Source of the DNA: Fonsecaea monophora
Lineage: Eukaryota > Ascomycota > Eurotiomycetes > Chaetothyriales > Herpotrichiellaceae
Assembly: GCF_001642475.1 (NCBI RefSeq)
Contig: NW_019174161.1
Coordinates: 1-11,079 of the forward strand
Direction of reading: 5' to 3'
DNA: 11,079 nucleotides
The notes beneath the pieces are model-generated. The model saw only the letters and a list, made by a program, of their open reading frames with translations, was not told the DNA's origin and ran no database searches. The first letter of the stretch is position 1. Every line of letters starts with the position of its first letter. Shown here one piece after another: positions 8,914 through 11,079 of this stretch. The translations under genes and the position numbers were made by a program.

Positions 8914-8950
8914 GCGCTACACCGGATCGTTTTTCTACGAGGTGTAGTGC
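8914..8950. repeat. Inverted repeat GCGCTACACC / GGTGTAGTGC
   Basis: The 10-nt arms at 8914-8923 and 8941-8950 are complementary apart from one position, which would be a G-T (G-U in RNA) wobble. The spacer is 17 nt. It lies only 35 bp from the nested foldback, in the same gene-free region. Confidence 0.65.
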
Positions 8951-9154
8951 GTGTAGCTAACAGCCTGACTCGCTTAGAGGTAGCCATTCGTAGTTAGTTG
9001 AGTGGAGTGTGGACCCACCACTCTCAGCCCCGAGGACCCGCCTCCCTCGTGACTCGCGATGTAATAGCCCTACGATGTCGAGTAGTACTTCCTCATTCGG
9101 CTTGTCAAAAGCCCCGAACAGATCCCGCTCTGGTGTGCTACTAAAGTGAGTTCC

Positions 9155-9188
9155 ACTCGTACTCGTAATCGTACTTGTACTTGTATAC
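9155..9188. repeat. Degenerate (CGTACT) hexamer repeat
   Basis: The tract reads ACTCGTACTCGTAATCG followed by TACTTGTACTTGTATAC: about five units of a 6-nt motif with C/T and A changes. On the minus strand it reads alternately as Tyr-Lys/Tyr-Glu or Thr-Ser, which explains why the minus-strand frames through it stay open. Confidence 0.8.
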
Positions 9189-9514
9189 TGGTCCAGCCGA
9201 CCCGCGTAAGCAGGTCACAGTCTGTGAATACCTACATACAAGTAAGCGTACTCCGGAAGACTGTGTATGTCCCCCTGAGGAAATTGCAGGGTGGGGGTAG
9301 GTGTTCCGTTTTGGTAATACCATAGCATCATTCTTTGCACAAAAGAGATGGAGGAAATTTCTCGCAAGAGGGGTGAGGTTCGCCTTAACATCGATTCCGT
9401 AATACAGTCCTTTTTCTGTCTCTGTCGAGGTCCACACCCTCGCCCCCCCTTCCCTCTGCCATAGAGATTTGAGCTATTCTCTCTCATCCTGCCAACTTTA
9501 TAGACAGAATTGGT

Positions 9515-10397
9515 CTAGTGGTCTGGGTAGTGCTCGTGATGAGGCACATCGTGCTCCTCACCCCCTTCGTACCCTCCTTCACCTCCGTGCTCTCCGTACC
9601 CGCCGTGGCCCCATTCACCTTCACCTTCGCCTTCACCTTGATCCTCGCCGTGCCCGTCGTGACCCCATTCGCCCTGGTCGCCTCCATGGCCACCGTGACC
9701 CCATTCACCTTGATCTTCTCCCCACTCACCGCCGTCGTGCTCGCCACAGCCCCCGTGGTGCCCTCCATGCTCCTGGCTCTGGTCTCCACCTTCTTGATCC
9801 CACTCCCCCTCCTCCTCTTGATACTCGTCTTCTACGCCGGCCTCACTCCCGGCATCCGAGTCCGAGTCCGAGTCCGAGTTGTCTTCCGACTCCTCGCCCA
9901 TGAGATCGTGCTTGTAGGGGACGTGCGAGTTGACATCCTCGCCCTCGTGCGGGACGTACCTACCCGTATGCGCGTACTTGAACAGCTTGTACGAGTTCTT
10001 CACCTCTGGGTCGTCCGGGTCCATATCGCGAAGCTCCTTGGCGTGGCGCTTGAGCGCTCGGAGTATTCGACGGAGGCTGTTTTGCTGGTCCTCCTCCGAG
10101 ACTGCAAAATACACCCCCCCAAAAAAACATCAGTATCAGTTCATTTTACCTCAAAAGGTTTTTGGGGCTTTGGGGGAAGTTCTCCCTACGTGAAGAGTCG
10201 CCCATGACCCGCTCATACTCGTCGATATGAGTGTCGATCTGGATTTTGATCGTCTGACGATAATCGACTTCTTCTTCATTCCCGTAGTTGCCGCTGTCAT
10301 CGTATCCCTGGTCCCCTGCATCGCCTTGGTGTTGACTGTCGTCTTGGTGTTGGCCATCGTCATGGTGACCACTGTCGTGGTGGCTTTCTGTATCCAT
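9515..10397 (-). CDS. Hypothetical acidic His/Gly/Glu-rich repeat protein (264 aa), two exons
   Basis: Family not recognised. Exon 1 is 10397-10190 and exon 2 is 10101-9515. The ATG has a CAAATGG context. Residues 1-35 are His/Asp-rich (H6, H7, H11, H12, H17, H23) with DDGQHQ/DDSQHQ repeats. Residues about 43-130 look ordered and helical (YRQTIKIQIDTHIDEYERVM, then LRRILRALKRHAKELRDM, then SYKLFKYAHTGRYVPHEGED). Residues about 138-155 are Ser/Asp-rich (SDSDSDSD), a possible casein kinase 2 target. The C-terminal 110 residues are Glu/Gly/His-rich, with 12-residue units EWGHGGHGGDQG and EWGHDGHGEDQG at 202-225. It has no signal peptide or membrane span. I infer a disordered, strongly acidic protein, possibly metal-binding through its His clusters. 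The intact middle segment across the splice junction argues that it is real. Confidence 0.72.
9581..9727 (-). repeat. In-frame repeats encoding EWGHGG(H/Y)G units
   Basis: Read on the minus strand these are EWGEDQG (9727-9707), EWGHGGHGGDQG (9706-9671), EWGHDGHGEDQG (9670-9635), EGEGEG (9634-9617) and EWGHGGYGEHGG (9616-9581). The full unit is 36 nt, with CCCCATTC as its most constant core on the plus strand. The repeat also keeps plus-strand frames open, which are artefacts. Confidence 0.9.
10102..10189 (-). other. Intron of the acidic repeat gene (88 nt)
   Basis: On the minus strand the donor GTAGGG (10189) and acceptor TATTTTGCAG (10102) give a phase-1 junction that keeps the downstream frame open to the stop at 9515. 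CTGAT branch-like motifs occur about 30-40 nt before the acceptor, followed by a T7G7 run. A second donor, GTAAAA at 10149, would make a 48-nt intron but puts exon 2 out of frame. Confidence 0.75.
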
Positions 10398-11079
10398 TTG
10401 CTCAAGTTTGTTTGGTTTGGTGGTGGTAAAGTTCGTGTCGCAGTGGTGGTCGAAAACAAGGGACCAATAGAATACGCAATCTGGCTGGTCTGTATATGCT
10501 AGTAGACAAAACTAGTTGCAGAAACACACAAATTCGATCAATGGCATCGTAAAGGAGAGGTCTAAGAGGTGGAATATCACGCGGACTTATACGGGCGAGC
10601 AGCAAGCCTCGAGCGAGGACAGGTAGGATCCCATGGCCTTGTCAGGACCACCCGCTCGACGCCGCCTTCAGCAACCGTCAGCACGAGGGGGTAAAAGGAA
10701 TGGCAAAAGATGCTCTCGATGGACCTTCAGCAAGAGCAACACATCCGGGAGACAAAGGCTGTGTTTGCTTGTTGCCTCTCCGAATATAGAATCTCCCATT
10801 TCTATTCAGCGTAGGTAAATAAGCACTTATTCAAACTCGCTCTCTTCTCACGGGCTATCCTAGTTCCTCCGAAAGATACTGTCAAGCGTAGCCACAGCCA
10901 GGGAAGGGGGCCGTCAACATGTGTATTTTCATTCCGTTTGTTCTGGACCTAGGGGGCCTTCTCTTAATACCATACGACGCCGCCGAACACCAACCATGGG
11001 TAGTCCGAGGCTCCCACATTACTACACCAAAACCAAGAACCATAATAAGCAGATGAATGAGTATACGAAATGACACGAT
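10398..11079. other. Intergenic region upstream of the acidic repeat gene
   Basis: I see no supported gene in these 682 bp. The left part should be the promoter and leader of the minus-strand gene; an ATTGG (CCAAT on the plus strand, 10464-10468) lies about 70 bp from its ATG. Small palindromes occur at 10607-10618 (CCTCGAGCGAGG) and 10818-10831 (AATAAG-CA-CTTATT). Open frames at 10633-10818 (+) and 10882-11076 (-) have no recognisable features, and the second starts only at GTG. Confidence 0.5.

Larger units (their letters stand above)
8260..9514. other. Long gene-free region rich in short direct and inverted repeats
   Basis: This is the longest stretch (1255 bp) without a credible gene, lying between convergent genes. 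The left 300 bp are probably 3' sequence of the gene at 7843. From about 8590 to 9200 the sequence is different in character: clustered GATACC/GGTATC hexamers, several foldbacks, a near-repeat of TACTCGGTCCAGC at both edges, and a degenerate TAC/CGT hexamer repeat. This suggests a decayed non-autonomous mobile element, but no complete terminal repeats or target duplication are visible. The right 300 bp hold only short frames. Confidence 0.5.

Noticed and set aside
9505..9540. tRNA-like TGGTCTAGTGGTCTGG (A-box-like)
   Set aside because: The bases are the stop codon and last codons (HYPDH) of the minus-strand acidic protein read on the other strand. No B box or cloverleaf follows.
9518..10207. 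229-aa hydrophobic plus-strand frame and the Arg/His/Pro-rich frame at 9469-9903
   Set aside because: These are complements of the Glu/Gly/His-rich codons of the minus-strand gene. The Val/Thr/Leu composition is what antisense of such repeats gives.
10882..11076. 64-aa minus-strand frame with a hydrophobic start, resembling a small secreted protein
   Set aside because: The frame opens with GTG rather than ATG at the window edge. The first ATG would leave a short hydrophobic start, and only two Cys are present.

Overview
The window looks like a piece of nuclear chromosome from a filamentous ascomycete (Pezizomycotina). The genes are protein-coding and well spaced, and they lie on both strands. 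The spliced genes carry short GT...AG introns of 67 to 114 nt. Start codons sit in A-rich or CACC-type contexts, there are no operons or Shine-Dalgarno sites, and the best-conserved proteins read as fungal. I cannot fix the class or genus from sequence alone.

Layout. 1-832: 5' intergenic/leader DNA with a (GA)23 microsatellite. 833-3149 (+): the NatA auxiliary subunit NAA15/Nat1, two exons, a housekeeping gene. 3150-4045: intergenic space between convergent genes, with purine-rich and CA/TA-rich tracts. 4046-5464 (-): a GT90 / CAP10-family glycosyltransferase, two exons, with an N-terminal membrane anchor. 6324-6989 (-): an unrecognised 221-aa protein with a Pro/Ala linker that ends in CCVIM, a textbook prenylation box. 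6990-7842: shared region between divergent genes, holding a perfect 17-bp palindrome. 7843-8259 (+): a small Met/Gln/Pro/Tyr-rich repeat protein. 8260-9514: the longest gene-free stretch, full of short direct and inverted repeats, possibly a decayed mobile element. 9515-10397 (-): a two-exon, acidic, His/Gly/Glu-rich low-complexity protein. 10398-11079: intergenic; nothing convincing.

No pathway obviously links the genes. NAA15 acts with ribosomes in co-translational N-terminal acetylation. The GT90 protein should work in the secretory pathway on glycans. The last three proteins are uncharacterised, low-complexity or lineage-restricted in appearance. There is no biosynthetic cluster, CRISPR array, rRNA or convincing tRNA. 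The most interesting points are the prenylation-box protein, the His/Asp plus EWGHGG-repeat protein, and the foldback-rich region at about 8590-9200.
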